DNA of 64,000 nucleotides from JACDHG01 sp963811585 (GCA_963811585.1 CAWERR010000006.1:682001-746000); one strand, 5' to 3'. Shown: positions 17,428 to 27,810, counted from the first letter of the stretch. Program-made: numbers and translations. Notes: generated by a model from the sequence alone, not told the origin.

Positions 17428-19045
17428 GTGATCGTGTTCGACCGGGTCAGCGTGACGTACGACGACGCGCCTGGGCCGACCCTTGAGGGCGTGAGTGTAG
17501 AGATCCCCGAGGGCGACGCTCGTCCTTGTCGTCGGGCCGACTGGCTCCGGGAAGTCCACGCTGCTCAAGTGCATCAACGGCCAGGTCCCGCATCTCACTG
17601 GTGGGACGCTGCAAGGCGATGTCGTCGTCGACGGCCGGTCGACTCGCACGCATCGTCCGCAGGACCTTGTCGACGTCGTCGGCTTCGTCGGACAGGACCC
17701 AGTCGCAGGCTTCGTCACCGACTCCGTCGAGGACGAGCTAGCCCACGGCATGGAGTCGCTGGGCATGTCGCCGGCCACGATGCGTAAGCGGGTCGAGGAG
17801 ACGCTCGACCTGCTCGGCCTCGCCGACCTGCGCAGCCGACCCCTCGCGACCCTCAGCGGCGGAGAGCAGCAGCGCGTCGCCATCGGCTCTGTCCTCACTA
17901 CCCATCCGCGCATCCTCGTGCTCGACGAGCCGACGAGCGCGCTCGACCCACAGGCGGCAGAAGAGGTGCTGGCGACGATGCAGCGTCTCGTCCACGACCT
18001 CGGGATGACGGTGGTGGTCGCGGAGCACCGGCTCGAACGGGTTGTGCAGTATGCCGACCAGTTGCTCGTCGTACCGGGTGGCGCACGCCCCGTCCGGCTC
18101 GGCTCGCCCGCCGACCTCATGCGCGACTCATCCCTTGCTCCCCCGGTTGTCGAGCTCGGCCGAGCTGTCGGGTGGTCACCGCTGCCGCTGTCGGTGCGTG
18201 ACGGCCGCAGGCATGCGGCAGGTCTACGTGAGCGGCTTGTCGACGCCGTGCCTCCATCCCGCCGGCAGCTGGACGGGCCGGTGCTGGGCTCGACTCGCCG
18301 GCTCGTCGTGGCATATGGCGCGACCCCGGCCATCCGCCACGTGACCTGGCGCGTTGCGGCAGGCGAGATCGTAGCCGTGATGGGCCGCAACGGCGCAGGC
18401 AAGTCCACGCTGCTGAAGGCGATGGTCGGGTTGGTCTCGCCGCACGCTGGGCGTGTTGAGGTGTCTGGCGTCGACCCGGTCAAGACTCCCGCCCCACGGC
18501 TGATCGGCGCCGTTGGCCTCGTGCCGCAGAACCCCAGCGACCTGCTCAAAGGCGAGTCGGCCGACGAGGAGTGTGCAGCGGCCGACCGCGAGGCTGAAGT
18601 CGCGGCCGGCACCGCGGCGGGGCTGTTGGCCGAGCTTGCCCCCGACCTGCCCCTCGACAGACACCCCAGCGACCTCTCCGAAGGGCAGCGCCTGCTGCTC
18701 GCCCTGGTTGTGGTGCTGACCGCCGCGCCACCGCTGCTGTTGCTCGACGAGCCCACCCGCGGCCTCGACTACGGTGCGAAGCGGCGGCTCGTCGACGTAC
18801 TGCACCGACTTGTCGCCGCCGGCCACGGGGTCGCCCTCGCCACCCACGATGTCGAACTGGTGGCCGAAGTAGCGACCCGTGTGGTGGTGATGGCCGAGGG
18901 CGAGATCGTCACCGACGGTACGACGGCCGACGTGTTGGCGTCGTCGCCCGCCTTCGCACCGCAGGTGGCGAAGATTCTCGCGCCGGCAGCCTGGTTGACA
19001 GTCACCGACGTCGTGTCGGCCCTGGCGGCCCAGGAGCCGTCATAA
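17428..19045 (+). CDS. Fused double ABC ATPase of ECF (cobalt/vitamin) type, one frameshift
   Basis: Energy-coupling ATPase with two ABC domains in one chain, as in fused EcfA1-EcfA2 proteins. Domain 1: GPTGSGKST Walker A, LSGGEQQRVAIGSVL signature and LVLDEPTSALDPQ Walker B. Domain 2: GRNGAGKST Walker A, a degenerate signature LSEGQRLLLAL, LLLLDEPTRGLD Walker B and ALATHDVELVAE with the H-loop. The GTG start at 17428 has GAAGGAG 7 nt upstream. A single indel near 17520, just before the first Walker A, puts the first 30 residues out of frame; the rebuilt protein is about 540 residues. No EcfT or S-component gene follows: the next gene, gcvT, is convergent. Confidence 0.85.
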
Positions 19046-19050
19046 CCAGG

Positions 19051-20176
19051 TCAGGACTCGCGGACGCCCGGCGTGACGAACGGCGGCTTGGTCACGGTGA
19101 ACGCTTCCCGCCGGCCGCGTACGTCGACGGACACCTCGTCGCCGTCGGCGATGCCGGCGTCGAGCAGGGCCAGCCCGACCCCTGCTTGCGGGTCGGCGAG
19201 AACGTGCCGGAGGTGATCTCGCCGACGTCGTGCGCCGTCGCTGTCGACACCGGCATGCTGCGGTCGCGGGATGCCCCGGCCGTCGGCGACCAGGCCGCGC
19301 AGCATGCCGCGCCGGCTTCGGCCTCCGCTCGGCGCGCAGCGCCGTCGTCGCCCCAGAAGCGCGTCCTTCTTCCAGCCGACCGCCCAGCCGAGCCGCGCCT
19401 GCACCGGCGTGATCGACGGCGAGATGTCCTGGCCGTGCAGCGGGTAGCCCATCTCGGTGCGCAGCGTGTCGCGGGCACCCAGGCCGGCGGGCACGATGCC
19501 GTGCTCGCCGCCGGCCGCCATCAGCGCGTCCCAGACCGACAGCGCTGCCGCGTTCGGGATCACGAGCTCGTAGCCGCGCTCGCCGGTGTAGCCGGTGCGG
19601 CAGACGATGACCGGCGACCCCGTCGTGCTCGACCTCGACGAACGACATGTAGTCGTGCCCGATCGGGAAGCCCGACCGCGTCGAGCACCTCGTCGCTCGC
19701 TCGGCCCCTGCACGGCCAGGATCGCGTAGTCGCGGTGCAGGTTCTCGACCTCGATGCCGTCGGGCGCGGCCTCGGCGAGCAGCCGTACGACCTCGGTGGT
19801 GTTGGCGGCGTTCGGGATCAGGAAGACCTCGTCGTCGGACGCGCAGGTAGGCGATCAGGTCGTCGACGACGCCGCCGTCGTCGGCGCAGCACAGCGTGTA
19901 CTGCGCCTGCCCGGGCGCGATCTTGCCGCAGGTCGTTGGTGAGGCAGCGCGTTGACGTACGCCGCCGCGCCCGGGCCGCGGACGACCGCCTTGCCGAGGT
20001 GGCTCACGTCGAAGACGCCGACCGCCGCCGCGGACGGCGTTGTGCTCCTTGACCGCGCCGGTGTACTCCAGCGGCATCGACCAGCCGCCGAACTCGGCGA
20101 ACTTGGCGCCGAGCGCGACGTGGCGCTCGTGCAGCGGCGAGGTGCAACAGTTCGATACGGTGCTCGCGTCAGCCAT
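19051..20176 (-). CDS. gcvT: Glycine cleavage T-protein (aminomethyltransferase), frameshifted
   Basis: Tetrahydrofolate-dependent step of glycine cleavage, acting on the lipoyl-bound aminomethyl group of GcvH. Recognisable blocks are LHERHVALGAKFAEFGGWSMPLEY, EHNAVR, APGQAQYTLCCADDGGVVDDLIAY, YTGERGYELVIPNAAALSVWDAL, LGARDTLRTEMGYPLHGQDIS and the end VTKPPFVTPGVRES. Frame changes are needed near 20030, 19935, 19845, 19675, 19620, 19350 and 19190. The rebuilt length of about 370 residues is normal. A TATGTT hexamer lies 8 nt before the ATG. It is divergent from pepA, as gcvT and pepB are near each other in M. tuberculosis. Confidence 0.88.
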
Positions 20177-20247
20177 GATCGCCGAACATACCGCAGGCGG
20201 GTAGAGTGCCCGACGATCGTGACCTCCAGCCGCCGAAGGGCACCAAC

Positions 20248-21714
20248 GTGACCACTGCATCGCTGCGCACCACCTCGCCGCGCACCATCAAGGCCGACGC
20301 CGTCGTGATCGGCGTCCAGTCGGCCGGGGACGACCTGGTCCCGTGCGCTCGGCGGCACCGACGTCGCCGACGCCTGGGGCAAGAGCTTCGCCCGCACGCT
20401 CGAAGGACCTGGGCGCCTCGGCCAAGGTCGGCGAGATCTGCAAGCTGCCCGGCGGCGGCGCCACCAAGGCGCCGCTGCTCGTCGTCGTCGGGCCTCGGCA
20501 AGGAGGGCGACGCCCGACCTCGAGACGCTGCGCAAGGCGGCCGGCGCCGCCGCCCGCGCGCTCGCCGGCAAGGCGACCGTCGCGCTCGCCCTGCCCGCCA
20601 CCACCGACGACGAGATCCGGGCCGTCGCCGAGGGCGCGCTGCTGGGCGCCTACGCGCTACGACCGCTACCTCGCCAAGAAGCACGAGCCGATCGGCGAGA
20701 TCGTCGTGCTCACCGAGCTCGCCCGGTCGCAAGGAGGCCAAGGCGCGCGCTCGCGACCGCCGACGACCATCGCCGACGCCGTCAACTTCTGCCGCGACCT
20801 CGTCAACATGCCGCCCAACGACCTCTACCCCGAGTCGTTCGCCGACGAGCTGAAGTCGCGGGCCAAGGGCACCGACGTCAAGGTCACGGTCACCGACGAG
20901 AAGGCGCTCGACGCCAAGGGCTACGGCGGCATCCTCGGCGTCGGCAAGGGCTCGGCCCGCGGCCGCCGCGGCTGGTCACGCTGACCTACAAGCCGGCCAA
21001 GCCGGTCGCCCACATCGCGCTTGGTCGGCAAGGGCATCACCTTCGACTCCGGCGGCCTGTCGATCAAGCCGGCCAACTCGATGGTCACGATGAAGTGCGA
21101 CATGTCCGGGGCCGCCGCGGTCGCCGCCGCGACGTTCGCGATCGCCGAGCTCGGGCTGCCGGTCCGCGTGACGGCCTACGCCTGCCTCGCCGAGAACATG
21201 CCGTCGGGCAACGCGACCCGGCCCGGCGACGTGCTGACGATGTACGGCGGCAAGACCGTCGAGGTGCTCAACACCGACGCCGAGGGCCGGCTCGTCCTCG
21301 CCGACGGCATCACCACGGCCAACCAGGTCAAGCCCGACCTGATCGTCGACGTCGCGACGCTGACCGGCGCCTGCGTGGTCGCGCTCGGCACCAAGGTCTC
21401 CGGCGTCTTCAGCAACGACGACGACCTGCTGCAACGAGATCCCCGAGATCGCCGCCGGCGCCGGCGAGCAGATGTGGCCGCTGCCGATCCCCGACGAGAT
21501 GAACGACAAGGTCCGCACCACCAAGATCGCCGACCTCAGCCAGCACAACCCCGACGCCTGGGGTGGCGCGCTCTACGCCGCGGCGTTCCTTCGCGAGTTC
21601 GTCGCCGAGGGCACCGCCTGGGCGCACCTCGACATCGCCGGTCCGGCGTTCAACGAGGGCGGCCCGTTCGGCTACACCCCCAAGGGCGGCACCGGCGCGG
21701 CCGTCGCACGCTGA
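20248..21714 (+). CDS. pepA: Leucyl aminopeptidase (M17), frameshifted
   Basis: Cytosolic two-metal aminopeptidase that trims N-terminal residues from peptides. The catalytic half is clean: LVGKGITFDSGGLSIKPA (metal Lys and Asp), MKCDMSGAAAV, and the signature NTDAEGRLVLADG; it continues IADLSQHNPDAWGGALYAAAF to GPFGYTPKGGTGAAV. The N-terminal domain (SPRTIKADAVVIGVQSAGDD, KAPLLVVVG) is broken by several indels between about 20345 and 20730, with more near 20960, 21020 and 21433. The GTG at 20248 has AAGGG upstream and fits the family start better than the GTG at 20206. The true C-terminus may extend past 21714 by one more shift (VRTL-type ending). Confidence 0.87.
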
Positions 21715-21834
21715 CGCTCGGCGAGCGTCGCGGCGCGGATGACGAGCGCCTGGGCGTCTGCAGCCGACGCGCGCGCGATGCCGGGCTCGATGCAGCAGCG
21801 CTCGGGACGCCGACAGACCCGGCGCGCTAGGGCC

Positions 21835-22143
21835 TCAGCGCTTGTTGCGCTTGTTGTACTCGCGCATCCGGTCGGGATAGCCGACGACGGCGGCGTCGTA
21901 GCTGGGGATGGCGTTCTTGTTGCAGAAGTTGTGCGCCCACTCGACCGACGGCACCCGGCGGCGGGTCCACTCGCCGTCGATCGCGACCAGCAGCATCGTG
22001 GTGTCGGTGACCGCGGTGCGCGGCTCGACGAAACCCTCGATGCCGCTGCGAGTCGTGACCCACTCCTTGAGGTAGGCCGCGTCGGCGGACTCCGCCTGCC
22101 GCAGGGTGCCGGGCTTTTGCCGGCTACGACGCCAGAACGCCAT
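21835..22143 (-). CDS. Conserved actinobacterial protein of unknown function
   Basis: A 102-residue protein starting MAFWRRSRQKPG, with DAAYLKEWVTTRSGIEGFVEPRT, TTMLLVAIDGEWTRRRV and IPSYDAAVVGYPDRMREYNKR. I recognise this pattern (EPRT..T.T..LVA.DGEWTRRRV, then a YP.RM.(D/E)Y end) from small actinobacterial proteins that databases often label oxidoreductase without good reason. No catalytic motif is visible. The frame is intact although it lies in a block of broken genes, and a GAGAGG ribosome site precedes the ATG. It diverges from lpd. Confidence 0.75.
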   Translation of the reverse strand: MAFWRRSRQKPGTLRQAESADAAYLKEWVTTRSGIEGFVEPRTAVTDTTMLLVAIDGEWTRRRVPSVEWAHNFCNKNAIPSYDAAVVGYPDRMREYNKRNKR

Positions 22144-22328
22144 CGATGTAGTGCCTCTCGTTCGCTCGGTCGAGGAAGCATCCAGTATCGCCCATCGCGC
22201 CAAGGCGACCGGCGCGCAACCGCCTCGATCCGGACGGGTCGCGAGCGCAGACACCTGCTGCTCGGCGCCGGCTCGCGTGGTGCAAGGATGGCGAGACAAC
22301 AGTCGGCCACGACAGGGCGGAGGACGCC

Positions 22329-23740
22329 GTGACCGAGACGCGCGGACGCACAACCCGAGACCAGCTTCGACGTCGTGATCCTCGGCGGCGGCAGCGGCGG
22401 CTACGCCTGCGCGCTGCGCGCGTCGCAGCTCGGCCTGCAGCGTCGCGCTGGTCGAGGAGGACAAGCTCGGCGGCACCTGCCTGCACCGCGGCTGCATCCC
22501 GACCAAGGCACTGCTGCACGCCGGCGAGGTCGCCGACTCGGTCCGCGAGGCCGCCCAGTTCGGCGTCGACGCGACGCTCGACGGGCGTCGACCTGGCCGG
22601 CGTCAACGCCTACAAGGACGGCGTCGTCAGCCGGCTCTACAAGGGTCTGCAGGGACTGGTCAAGAGCCGCGGGATCACCGTCGATCGACGGCCACGGCAC
22701 CCTGGTCGCGCCGAACGCGGTCGAGGTCGACGGCGTGCGCTACGAGGGCCGCGCACGTCGTGCTCGCGTCCGGATCGGTACACCAAGTCGCTGCCCGGGC
22801 TGGAGATCGACGGCAAGCAGGTCATCAGCAGCTGGGAGGCGATGAACCTCGAGACCGCTGCCCGAGCGCGCGATCGTGCTCGGCGGCGGCGTGATCGGCG
22901 TCGAGTTCGCCTCGGCCTGGCGCTCGATGGGTGCCGAGGTCACGATCATCGAGGCGCTCCCCCGGCTCGTGCCGGCCGAGGACGCGGCGTCGTCGAAGGT
23001 GCTCGAGCGGGCGTTCCGCAAGCGCGGCATCGCCTTCAAGACCGGCGACCCCGTTCGCGTCCGTCGAGCGACACGACGCCGGCGTCACGCGTCACCGTCG
23101 AGTCCGGCGACACGTACGACGCCGACCTGCTGCTCGTCGCCGTCGGCCGCGGCCCGAACACCGCCGACCTCGGCTACGAGGCGCAGGGCATCGCGATGGA
23201 GCGCGGCTTCGTGCTCACCGACGAGCGGCTGCGGACCAACGTCGACGGCATCTACGCCGTCGGCGACATCGTGCCCGGCATGCAGCTCGCGCACCGCGGC
23301 TTCCAGCACGGCATCTTCGTCGCCGAGGAGATCGCCGGCCTCGAGCCCGGCGCCGATCGACGAGGACGGCATCCCGCGCGTGACGTACTCGCGAGCCCGA
23401 GGTCGCGTCGGTCGGGCTCAGCGAGGACAAGGCCAAGGAGCGCTACGGCGACGACGCGGTCGAGACGCTGACCTACGACCTCGGCGGCAACGGCAAGAGC
23501 CAGATCCTCAAGACGCAGGGCTTCGTGAAGCTCGTCCGACGCAAGGACGGCCCGGTCCTCGGCGTGCACATGGTCGGCGCCCGGGTCGGCGAGCTGATCG
23601 GCGAGGCGCAGCTGATCTACAACTGGGAGGCGTTCCCCGACGACGTCGCGTCCCTCGTCCACATGCACCCGACCCAGAACGAAGCGCTCGGCGAGGCGCA
23701 CCTCGCGCTGGCCGGCAAACCGCTCCACGCGCACTCCTGA
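22329..23740 (+). CDS. lpd: Dihydrolipoyl dehydrogenase (E3), frameshifted
   Basis: FAD enzyme that reoxidises the dihydrolipoyl groups of 2-oxoacid dehydrogenases and the glycine cleavage system. FAD motif VVILGGGSGGYACALRA, redox disulfide GGTCLHRGCIPTKALLH, NAD motif IVLGGGVIGVEFASAW, the second FAD motif GIYAVGDIVPG, and the C-terminal catalytic HMHPTQNEALGEAH are all present. About nine single-base insertions break it (for example near 22362, 22442, 22585, 22683, 22753, 22862, 23053, 23355 and 23397); removing one base at each restores about 465 residues. The GTG has GGAGGACGCC upstream. It lies 73 bp before the E2 gene, which is its partner. Confidence 0.9.
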
Positions 23741-23813
23741 CGACATTCGTCGTAGGCTGAGCCTGCGACTGCACCACTGCGACCGCTCCGACGAAACAAG
23801 AGGAACTCGACCC

Positions 23814-25682
23814 ATGGCGACTGAAGTAAACCTCCCGGCCCTCGGCGAAACCGTCACCGAAGGCACCGTCACCCAATGGCTCAAGTCCGTCGGCGACGAC
23901 GTCGCCGTCGACGAGCCGCTGCTCGAGGTCTCGACCGACAAGGTCGACACCGAGATCCCCTCCCCCGTCGCCGGGCAAGCTGCTCGAGATCAAGGCCGCC
24001 GAGGACGAGACCGTCGAGGTCGGCGCGGTGCTCGCGGTGATCGGCGAGGAGGGCGAGTCGCGCGGGTGACTCCGACGGCGATGCTCGGACCAGTCGACGA
24101 GTCGGCCGACGAGCGCCGAGCCAGCCGAGGAGTCCGCGAGTCGACCAGGAGGACCAGCCGTCGAGAGGCGCCGGCCAGGACGAGGCTGCGGACGAGGGCA
24201 GCACGAGCGAGCCACCGTCCGAGCAGGCGCCAGCCGCCGCAGGCCGACGCCGAGCAGTCCGGTGGTCGGCGGCGACTCGACCGACGTGACGCTGCCCGCG
24301 CTCGGCGAGAGCGTCACCGAGGGCACCGTCACCCAGTGGCTGAAGTCGGTCGGCGACGACGTCGCCGTCGACGAGCCGCTGCTCGAGGTCTCGACCGACA
24401 AGGTCGACACCGAGATCCCCTCCCCCGTCGCCGGGCAAGCTGCTCGAGATCAAGGCCGCCGAGGACGAGACCGTCGAGGTCGGCGCCGTGCTCGCCGTGA
24501 TCGGCTCCGGGAGCGCCGTCGTCGACGGTGGCTCCGACGACGCCGGCCGAACGCCGCGAGCCCAAGCCGAGCCGAGCCCGAGCCGGAGCCCGAGCCCGAG
24601 CCGGAGCCCAAGCCGGAGCCCGAGCCGGAGCCCAAGCCGGAGCCCGAGCCGGAGCCCGCAGCCAAGGCGGAGCCCGAGCAGCCGAGCGCCGCGCCGAGCG
24701 AGCCCGCACCCGCAGCACAGCCAGCCGCAGCCACGCTCGGCGAGACGGCGAGTCCAAGAGCTACGTCACGCCGCTGGTCCGCAAGCTCGCCGCCCAGCAC
24801 GACGTCGACCTGTCGAGCTGACCGGCACCGGCGTCGGCGGCCGGATCCGCAAGCAGGACGTGCTCGCCGCCGCCGAGGAGGCCAAGAAGGCCGCCGAGGC
24901 CCCCGCGGCAGCCGGCCGCTGCGCGCCGCCGCGGCGTCCGCCGCGCCGACGCCGAGCCCGCTGCGCGGCAAGACCGAGAAGCTCAGCCGGCTGCGCGCGG
25001 TGATCGCCAGCCCGGATGGTCGAGTCGCTGCAGGTCTCGGCCCAGCTCACCACCGTCGTCGAGGTCGACGTCACCGCGATCTCGCGGCTGCGCGACAAGC
25101 ACAAGGCGGCCTTCGCCGAGCGCGAGGGCGTCAAGCTGTCGTTCCTGCCGTTCTTCGCCAAGGCCGCGATCGACGCGCTGAAGGCCTACCCGCAGGTCAA
25201 CGCCTCGATCGACACCGAGGCCGGCACGGTCACCTACCACGACGGCGAGCACCTGGGCGTCGCCGTCGACACCGAGCGCGGCCTGCTCGTGCCCGGTGAT
25301 CAGCGACGCCGGCGACCTCAACATCGCCGGCCTGGCCCGCAAGATCGCCGACCTCGCCGACCGCACCCGCGACAACAAGATCAAGCCCGACGAGCTGTCC
25401 GGCGGCACGTTCACGCTGACCAACACCGGCAGCCGCGGCGCGCTGTTCGACACCCCGATCATCAACCAGCCGCAGGTCGCCATCCTCGGCACCGGCACGG
25501 TCGTCAAGCGGCCGGTCGTGATCAGCGACCCCAACCTCGGCGAGACGATCGCGGTCCGGCAGATGGTCTACCTGGCGCTGACGTACGACCACCGCCTCGT
25601 CGACGGCGCCGACGCCGCGCGCTTCCTCACCGCGATCAAGCAGCGGCTCGAGGAGGCCAACTTCGAGGCCGAGCTGGCCTGA
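23814..25682 (+). CDS. sucB: 2-oxoacid dehydrogenase E2 (succinyl/acetyltransferase), two lipoyl domains, frameshifted
   Basis: Dihydrolipoyl acyltransferase core of a 2-oxoacid dehydrogenase complex. Two almost identical lipoyl domains (each with EVSTDKVDTEIPSPVAG, lipoyl Lys in DKVD), Glu/Pro-rich linkers, an E3-binding domain (YVTPLVRKLAAQHDVDL, then LTGTGVGGRIRKQDVL) and a catalytic domain (SAQLTTVVEVDVTAISRLRD through YDHRLVDGADAARFL, with the catalytic His and Asp). Shifts occur near 23973, 24060, 24433, 24750, 24818, 24920, 25012 and 25297. The rebuilt length is about 620 residues. In M. tuberculosis the equivalent gene (dlaT) serves both PDH and peroxidase systems, so the substrate complex is not certain. 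GAGGAA precedes the ATG. Confidence 0.88.
23889..24486 (+). repeat. 138-bp perfect direct repeat within the E2 gene
   Basis: Bases 23889-24026 and 24349-24486 are identical, 460 bp apart, and encode the lipoyl-lysine part of each lipoyl domain. Both copies carry the same extra G in GCCGGGCAAG, which breaks the frame at the same codon. Confidence 0.9.
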
Positions 25683-25695
25683 GCGCGACTCGGAG

Positions 25696-26152
25696 TCAGG
25701 CGAGGTCAGCTGGAGCTGGTCGAGGAACACGCCCTGGCCGCCGGCGAGCTCGAAGCCGAGCGGCAGCGGCTCCCAGCGGCACTCGAACGTCATGCCCGCG
25801 TCGTCGCCGTCGCCGGTGACTGGTGCTCCCACTCGCGTCCGGTCGTCGGTCGGCGCGGTGAGGTGCACGTACGTCGTCATCGACGGGCCGCCTGGATCGT
25901 CGAGCCCGAGCTCGACGCCGCCGAGCTGCGCGACGAAGGTCAGGCCGATCAGCCCGGTCTCCTCGTCGACCTCGCGCGACGCCGCGTCCTCGATGCCCTC
26001 GAAGGTGCAGCATCCCGCCGGCCGGGACCTGGATGCCCGACGGGTCGGTCGGGATCGTCGTCGCGATGCTCGAAGACGAGCAGCTGCTCGCCCTGCTCGG
26101 TCGTCCGCGTGACGTAGCAGGCGACGCGGCGGCGCACCCCGTAGATCGGCAT
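25696..26152 (-). CDS. Nudix hydrolase, frameshifted
   Basis: Hydrolase for a nucleoside-diphosphate-linked substrate, not identifiable further. The start MPIYGVRRRVACYVTRTTEQGEQLLVFEHRD and the Nudix box around EDAASREVDEETGL (Arg-Glu...Glu-Glu-x-Gly) are clear, followed by WEPLPLGFELAGGQGVFLDQL. Breaks lie near 26035, 26015 and 25822, and a final one near 25710 is likely. The rebuilt length is about 150 residues. It converges on the E2 gene, with the stop codons 14 nt apart, and diverges from the epimerase gene. Confidence 0.8.
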
Positions 26153-26211
26153 GCGGACACCGTAGCGCCGACCGAGCGCCCGGCCGCGCAGACGGCGACG
26201 TCAGCCACAGG

Positions 26212-26217
26212 CAGGAT
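26212..26217 (+). promoter_or_regulatory. -10-like CAGGAT of a leaderless promoter
   Basis: CAGGAT ends 6 nt before the epimerase ATG at 26224, and no ribosome site is present. Confidence 0.4.
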
Positions 26218-26223
26218 GGCGGC

Positions 26224-27129
26224 ATGCGGATCCTGATGGCCGGCGCCTCCGGCTTCCTCGGTACGGCGCTCCGCAGCCACCTCGCCGCAGCCGGCCACGA
26301 CGTCACCCAGCTCGTCCGCGGCGAGCCGACGCCGCCAGACCAGGTGCGCTGGGACCCGTACCGCGGCGTGCTCGACCCCGCCGCTGGTCGCCTCCAGCGA
26401 CGCCGTGATCAACCTCGCCGGCGCGCCGATCGCGCACTGGCCGTGGACGTCGGGCTACAAGCGAGAAGATCCTCGAGCAGCCGGCTCGAGCCACCGGCGC
26501 CCGATCGCGACGGCGATCGCCGCGCTCGACGAGCAGCCCGCGCTGGGTCAACGCCAGCGGCATCGGCTACTACGGTGACCGCGGCGACGAGGTCCTCGAC
26601 GAAGGGACCGACCAACGGCTCCGGCTTCCTCGCCGAGGTCGTGCGGCAGTGGGAGGCGGCGACTCAGCCCGGCCGCCGAGCGCCGGGGCCCGGGTCTGCA
26701 TGATCCGACCGCGGTCGTGCTGCACAGCGGGCGGGGCGCTCAAGCTGATGAAGCTGCCGTTCCAGCTCGGCGTCGGCGGCAGGCTCGGCGACGGCCGGCA
26801 GTGGTTCCCGACGATGTCGCTCGCCGACTACCTCGCGGCCGTCACTCGACTGACCACCGACGACACCTTGTCGGGTCCGTTCAATGTCGTGGCGCCTGTC
26901 CCCGCGACCAACGCGGAGTTCACCCGTGCCCTAGCCGGGTCGCTGCATCGTCCTTCGTCATGCCCGTGCCGGCCTTCGCCGTGAAGGCGCGGCGGGTGGT
27001 CGAGCTGTCGAGCTCTTGTGTTCGCCAGCATGCGGGCCGTCCCGCGGCGGCTCGATGGAGGCCGGCTTCGAGTTCACCCACCCCACGATCGACGAGCAGG
27101 TCGTGGCTGCGCTTCGGCAATCCGGCTGA
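26224..27129 (+). CDS. TIGR01777-type SDR epimerase, frameshifted
   Basis: Extended short-chain dehydrogenase-like protein (SulA/YfcH family) of unknown substrate. The Rossmann glycine motif MRILMAGASGFLGTALRSHL, then SDAVINLAGAPIAHWPW, WVNASGIGYYGDRGDEVLDEG (Tyr of the active site), GFLAEVVRQWEAAT and VLHSGRGALKLMKLPFQLGVGG, and the end MEAGFEFTHPTIDEQVVAALRQSG are visible. Shifts are needed near 26390, 26460, 26540, 26606, 26675, 26940, 26985 and 27030. The rebuilt length is about 300 residues. In M. tuberculosis the orthologue (Rv2216) lies between dlaT and lipB, as here. Its 3' end overlaps the convergent membrane-protein gene by 56 bp. Confidence 0.84.
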
Positions 27130-27730
27130 TCCGCCAGGCGTCTCCGCGGCGCACCAGGTCGATGACGTGGGTCGAGGGCCGATCGTCGGGGAGCAAGCGC
27201 TCGCGTCCGTCGGTGGTGGTCACCCGGGCCTGCCGGAGCTCGTCGACAACCCGAAGCCGAACGGAGGTGTCGGTACGTCGGAGGACGCCGAGCCGGTGAA
27301 CATCCACTGTGACCCCCTCGACGCTCAACCCGCGATCGCGATAGGCGCGCAGCATCGCCCGGTCACGCCGAAGGGCGAGGCTTCCCTCGACATACACGTC
27401 GGCGAGCAGGCCTGGATCGCTTCGGCGCCATGCCCGCTCGCGGGCTGAGTCGAGATCGGCCAGGACGGCATACCAGGGTCGAGGGCGGTCGACTGGCTGT
27501 GGCCTCGGCGGGGAAGCCTGAGCAGCTATGACAGCCGCCACCTCGTCAGCACCAGCCGCAAGCCCGCCGTCCACCGATCCCGCACGCAGCCCCGGAACGG
27601 TGATCACGCCTACCACGACGGCTCCCGTGCACACCGCCGTGACTCCCACCACCGCCCAAGCCAACAGCCGTGGTCTTCGCCGGGCGCGGCGGTGTGCTGC
27701 CGGGCGGGGATGACGATGCGAGGTGGCCAC
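27074..27730 (-). CDS. Membrane-anchored protein of unknown function
   Basis: A 218-residue protein with a basic N-terminus (RHPRPAAHRRARRRPR), one membrane helix at about 22-46 (LLAWAVVGVTAVCTGAVVVG) and an extracytoplasmic domain. The domain contains YAVLADLDSARERAWRRSD, VYVEGSLALRRDRAMLRAY and DAWRISRI, an SnoaL/NTF2-like style of DLDSARxxA(W/F) and DGWRI pattern that I cannot assign firmly. The frame is intact, while its convergent neighbour is frameshifted. The GTG start is followed at once by ATSHRHP. It diverges from lipB across 80 bp. Confidence 0.7.
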   Translation of the reverse strand: MATSHRHPRPAAHRRARRRPRLLAWAVVGVTAVCTGAVVVGVITVPGLRAGSVDGGLAAGADEVAAVIAAQASPPRPQPVDRPRPWYAVLADLDSARERAWRRSDPGLLADVYVEGSLALRRDRAMLRAYRDRGLSVEGVTVDVHRLGVLRRTDTSVRLRVVDELRQARVTTTDGRERLLPDDRPSTHVIDLVRRGDAWRISRIAEAQPRPARRSWGG

Positions 27731-27798
27731 AAACCAGCCTCTCGCAGGCGACGCCCCGCCCGCGGCCGTTGTCCACAGGCCTCCAACGACTGGCCACG

Positions 27799-27804
27799 TA
27801 GGCT
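27799..27804 (+). promoter_or_regulatory. -10 hexamer TAGGCT of the lipB leaderless promoter
   Basis: TAGGCT ends 6 nt before the lipB GTG, with no ribosome site. The same arrangement is seen at lipA. Confidence 0.6.
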
Positions 27805-27810
27805 GGGCGG

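Noticed and set aside
17098..18756. A 552-codon open frame on the minus strand covering the ABC ATPase gene
   Set aside because: Ser/Arg/Thr-rich composition without motifs; it mirrors a real gene on the plus strand. Only its last 66 codons, which have their own ATG and ribosome site, look like a gene.
3062..27129. Programmed frameshifting or gene decay as the cause of the broken genes
   Set aside because: Too many shifts per gene, no slippery sites or stimulatory structures, and the affected set includes core metabolic genes with all catalytic residues kept. Sequence error explains it better.
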